From an uncultured Bacilli bacterium (lineage in GTDB: Bacteria; Bacillota_I; Bacilli_A; RF39; UBA660), in contig CANRLQ010000016.1 of NCBI GenBank assembly GCA_947631525.1, forward strand, positions 1-14,920: a DNA stretch of 14,920 bases, given 5' to 3'. The notes below the pieces were generated by a model. It saw only the letters and a list, made by a program, of their open reading frames with translations, searched no databases and was not told where the DNA came from. Position 1 is the stretch's first letter. The number at the start of each line of letters is the position of its first letter. A program made the translations under genes and the position numbers. Positions 12,287-14,920 of this stretch are shown here, piece after piece.

Positions 12287-12732
12287 TACTTCAACTCCAT
12301 TTCTATTTTCTTTTTTATTTCATTTATAATTTTTGTTTTGCCTAAATTAAATTTTAAATTAATTATTTCGTTCTCTCTTAATTTTTCATTTGTATGAATT
12401 TTAAGTATGATTTCACCATATACCTTATTTTTATTTACATAATAATCACTGACACTAAATATATTATATTTATATTTTTTGTTATCAATTTCTAAGTATT
12501 TAGATTTGTAAATTTCATTATTTATCTCGGTATATACTTTAGCAAAATATTCATCTCCTTCTTTGATTAAATATGCATTATATATTTTAGATTTATCAAA
12601 CTCAAATATAGATATTATAATAATAAACATAAAGATCACGGTGCTTAATATTACGAACCAAATAATAATTATGTTGGGACATGTTTTTTCTAATATTATT
12701 TTTTCATTGTTATAGAGTTCCAGATTATCCAT
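12286..12732 (-). CDS. Short single-pass accessory protein of the peptide exporter (148 aa)
   Basis: Probable partner of the ABC exporter, in the position of the HlyD/ComB/BlpB-type accessory protein. The N-terminal 20 residues are cytoplasmic (MDNLELYNNEKIILEKTCPN), then one strong membrane helix (about 21-45), then about 100 residues predicted outside. The outside part contains beta-rich repeats (YFAKVYTEINNEIYKS, KVYGEIILKIHTNEKL) and ends in a basic helix. HlyD-type adaptors are normally much longer, with a long coiled-coil hairpin between lipoyl halves. That coiled coil is absent here, so this is either a minimal adaptor or a different family. ATG at 12732 overlaps the exporter gene by eight bases. 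HlyD kinship is inferred from topology and position, not from a recognised motif. Confidence 0.75.
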   Translation of the reverse strand: MDNLELYNNEKIILEKTCPNIIIIWFVILSTVIFMFIIIISIFEFDKSKIYNAYLIKEGDEYFAKVYTEINNEIYKSKYLEIDNKKYKYNIFSVSDYYVNKNKVYGEIILKIHTNEKLRENEIINLKFNLGKTKIINEIKKKIEMELK

Positions 12733-14809
12733 TCTTACGGTTCACCTCTTTAATTTTTCCATTATCCAATCTAACCACTTTGTCAAATAAATCTAAATTA
12801 TCGTAACGATGTGAAACAAGAATTATTGTTTTGTTTTTATATTTTTTAAAAATATTTTTTATTATTTTTCTTTCTAAATCTATATCAACCTGACTTAATG
12901 ATTCATCCAATATTAATATTTCAAAATCATTTAATAAGGATCTTGCTAAAATAATTCTTTGTTTTTCACCACCAGAAATATTAAAGCCATTTTCTTCTAT
13001 AAGCATATTTAACCCTAAATTATTATTTTTAATTATTTCATCTACAAAACACATTTTAATAACTTCTAATATTTTTTTATCATTAACATTTCTACTACTT
13101 TTTATATTGTTATATAATGATTCAGTAAATAACATCTCATTTTGTGAAACATAAGTTATATTTTGATTAATATTCTCTTTTTTATAATAATTATAATCAT
13201 TATGGTCAATTATAATTTTATTATTATCCACTTTATAATAACCTTTAAGAAGTTTTAATATAGTACTTTTCCCACTACCACTTTGCCCTATAAACATTAT
13301 TTTTTCACCTTTGTTTATATTCAAAGTAATATTTTGTAATGTTAATTTTATATCATTATAGGTATAATCTAAATCTTTAATTTTAATATTTTTAAATTTT
13401 TTATTTTTTAAAATACCTTTTTCTTCTTCAATGTATATTAATTCATTTATTCTCTTTAAAGCATCTTCTGCTTCTTTTATATCTTTATTTAAATCAATTA
13501 TATTTCTAAATGGTTCTAAAAAATATGAAAATAGAGAATTAAATGTTATTAGTTCACCTAAACTTATAATATTATCACTATATAATAGACAACCATAATA
13601 GATTATGATAATTAAACCAATTTCACCTATTAATTGTTTAAATAGAAATTCTAAATTATATATATTTTCATGTTTTAATTGACTATTTGAAAAGTTTATA
13701 TAATTTTTGTTAAAATTAGCTACAACATTATCTTCAATAGAAAGACCTTTAATAGTTTCAAAGCCACTTATATTTTCAACCATATATGAATTTATCAAAG
13801 ATTTTTTTTGATGAATTTTTTTAATTGATTGTTTAAACATCGGTTTAAATATTAATAATATTATTGTATATAAAATAAGGATTATAATAGCAATTAAAAA
13901 TAGTTGAACATTTATAATATACAAGAAAATTGCTGCAAAGAAAGTTAATGATAAATCGATAAATACCGTAATTGATATTTTAACAATCATCTCTTTTATA
14001 ATATTTAAATCATTTATTCTTGATATAACTTCACCAGTTGTTCTGCTTTTGAAATAATTATACGGAAGTAATATTATTGTTTTAAAAATATCACAATTTA
14101 ATGAAACATCTAACTTTTGGTTCATAATTATTAGTAATTTATTTCTAAAAAAATCGGTTATTATTTTAAATATATAAACTATTAAAAAGAAAGAAAATAA
14201 AACTGAAAGAAGACTATTATTACTAATATTATCAATCATATATTTAAAATAAAAGGAACCTATAATTGATGTTATTGTTATAAAAATAGATAACAATGTT
14301 ATTTGAAAAAATAATTTTTTATGTTTTTTTATTATATTAAATATAAATTTATTAAATGAGATTGGCTTTTTATATAAAGGTAATTTTATTTTAGGATATA
14401 ATATTATTAAAACATCATTAAATATCTTTTCAAATTCTTTAAAACTCATCTTTTTTAACTTATCACCAGGATCACCTATTAATAAATATTTTTTATTATA
14501 ATTAATTTCATATATTACTATATAATGATTATAGTTTTCATCAATAGTTGTATAAGCTATACAAGGTAATATAAGATTTTTTTTATTTAATTGATTCAAT
14601 TTAGCTTTTACACCTTTTGATTCAAACCCTATTTCTTTAGCTGTTTCGATTAAATGATATGCTGTACATCCATGTTTAGATGTTTTAGTCATTTCTCTTA
14701 ATTTACAAATAGGTACATATCCTTTATAATAACTAATAATCATCGATAAGCAAGATACTCCACAATCTTTAATACCTGATTGTTTTAAAAAAGGATATTT
14801 TTTTAACAC
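12725..14809 (-). CDS. Peptidase-containing ABC transporter (C39 bacteriocin exporter)
   Basis: Half-size exporter that cuts double-glycine leaders and secretes the mature peptide using ATP. In its 694 residues, the C39 peptidase domain (about 1-145) has Q10, catalytic C16 in IKDCGVSC, H95 in NHYIV and D113 in GDPG, so it should be active. Six membrane helices lie between about 165 and 430. The nucleotide-binding domain has Walker A GQSGSGKST (508-516), the Q-loop at 556, signature ISGGEKQR (611-618), Walker B ILILDE (631-636) and H667. The start is GTG at 14809 with GGAGG seven bases upstream. First gene of the cassette; the two GG peptides downstream are its obvious substrates. It resembles LagD/BlpA/PCAT1-type exporters. 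Confidence 0.95.
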   Translation of the reverse strand: MLKKYPFLKQSGIKDCGVSCLSMIISYYKGYVPICKLREMTKTSKHGCTAYHLIETAKEIGFESKGVKAKLNQLNKKNLILPCIAYTTIDENYNHYIVIYEINYNKKYLLIGDPGDKLKKMSFKEFEKIFNDVLIILYPKIKLPLYKKPISFNKFIFNIIKKHKKLFFQITLLSIFITITSIIGSFYFKYMIDNISNNSLLSVLFSFFLIVYIFKIITDFFRNKLLIIMNQKLDVSLNCDIFKTIILLPYNYFKSRTTGEVISRINDLNIIKEMIVKISITVFIDLSLTFFAAIFLYIINVQLFLIAIIILILYTIILLIFKPMFKQSIKKIHQKKSLINSYMVENISGFETIKGLSIEDNVVANFNKNYINFSNSQLKHENIYNLEFLFKQLIGEIGLIIIIYYGCLLYSDNIISLGELITFNSLFSYFLEPFRNIIDLNKDIKEAEDALKRINELIYIEEEKGILKNKKFKNIKIKDLDYTYNDIKLTLQNITLNINKGEKIMFIGQSGSGKSTILKLLKGYYKVDNNKIIIDHNDYNYYKKENINQNITYVSQNEMLFTESLYNNIKSSRNVNDKKILEVIKMCFVDEIIKNNNLGLNMLIEENGFNISGGEKQRIILARSLLNDFEILILDESLSQVDIDLERKIIKNIFKKYKNKTIILVSHRYDNLDLFDKVVRLDNGKIKEVNRKNG

Positions 14810-14826
14810 TTTATCACCTCCTACTA

Positions 14827-14848
14827 ATATCTTTCGATATATAGAAAG
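14827..14848 (-). other. Alternative small hairpins in the leader of the exporter gene
   Basis: Just before the exporter ribosome site, two mutually exclusive stems are possible on the minus transcript: CTTTC with GAAAG (14831-14835 with 14844-14848), or ATATC-GAAA-GATAT, a five-bp stem with a GNRA tetraloop (14827-14840). They are short and may be chance. Nothing else in 14810-14860 looks like a strong promoter; TATATA near 14838 is a weak -10 candidate. Confidence 0.25.
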
Positions 14849-14854
14849 TGAACT

Positions 14855-14910
14855 CCTTTAAAAAAGTAAAAAAAAAAATAATTTTTTAAATTATTTTGTT
14901 TTTACTTTTT
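14855..14910. terminator. Long AT-rich inverted repeat at the cassette boundary
   Basis: A perfect 12-bp inverted repeat (14861-14872 with 14899-14910) encloses further self-complementary sequence. Together they give a stem of about 20 bp with one mismatch and one bulge. Flanking A and T runs suit a bidirectional terminator separating the cassette from whatever lies to the right. Only one outer G-C pair is present, so folding strength is limited. Confidence 0.45.
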
Positions 14911-14920
14911 GTGATATTTT

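Noticed and set aside
11809..14809. Lanthipeptide or other heavily modified RiPP cluster
   Set aside because: No LanM, LanB/C, YcaO or radical-SAM maturase is present and the cores lack Ser/Thr-Cys patterns; only the exporter and GG leaders are shared with such systems.
14861..14910. Inverted repeat as an insertion-sequence end or attachment site
   Set aside because: There is no transposase, no integrase, no target duplication and no tRNA nearby; A/T-run composition fits a terminator better.

Overview
All genes in this strongly AT-rich window are read from the minus strand, so transcription runs from high to low coordinates. The gene content (hrcA-grpE-dnaK-dnaJ with CIRCE operators, spoIIGA-sigE, rpsU-yqeY, miaB, and a double-glycine bacteriocin-type export cassette) points to a low-GC, endospore-forming or formerly sporulating member of the Bacillota. 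TGA is used as a stop and TGG as tryptophan, so the code is standard. A host-associated, Bacilli/Mycoplasmatota-adjacent lineage is my guess and is not proven here.

Layout in transcription order (right to left). (1) 14809-11809: a tightly packed five-gene cassette. It holds a C39-peptidase ABC exporter, a very short single-pass accessory protein, two small peptides with matching 15-residue double-glycine leaders, and a 56-residue membrane peptide. The tail of that membrane peptide copies the tail of one exported peptide. The three small genes are 47, 53 and 56 codons long. (2) 11705-11041: rpsU and yqeY, each followed by an intrinsic terminator. (3) 10959-9480: spoIIGA and sigE, the membrane protease and its pro-sigma substrate for the mother-cell sporulation programme, ending at a terminator. 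(4) 9424-2951: the class I heat-shock operon hrcA-grpE-dnaK-(pepF)-dnaJ. Its consensus sigma-A promoter is bracketed by two imperfect CIRCE operators. An oligoendopeptidase F gene sits between dnaK and dnaJ and is frameshifted near its end by what looks like a deletion of about 20 bases. (5) 2907-1741: a glycerophosphodiester phosphodiesterase and an unrecognised 140-residue protein. (6) 1669-91: miaB and a 49-residue charged protein, then terminator hairpins and a promoter facing out of the window to the left.

How they work together: HrcA represses its own operon through CIRCE and so sets the level of the GrpE/DnaK/DnaJ chaperone cycle. SpoIIGA activates SigE. In the right-hand cassette, the exporter should cut the leaders of the two GG peptides and secrete them. 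The leaderless membrane peptide is the best candidate for an immunity or partner component. That cassette is the most likely place for something undescribed.

Two intergenic stretches hold mainly signals: 14810-14920 (terminator-like inverted repeat and leader of the cassette) and 9340-9479 (CIRCE/promoter region and sigE terminator). There is no gene-free stretch over 300 bases, and I see no tRNA, rRNA, CRISPR array or insertion sequence.
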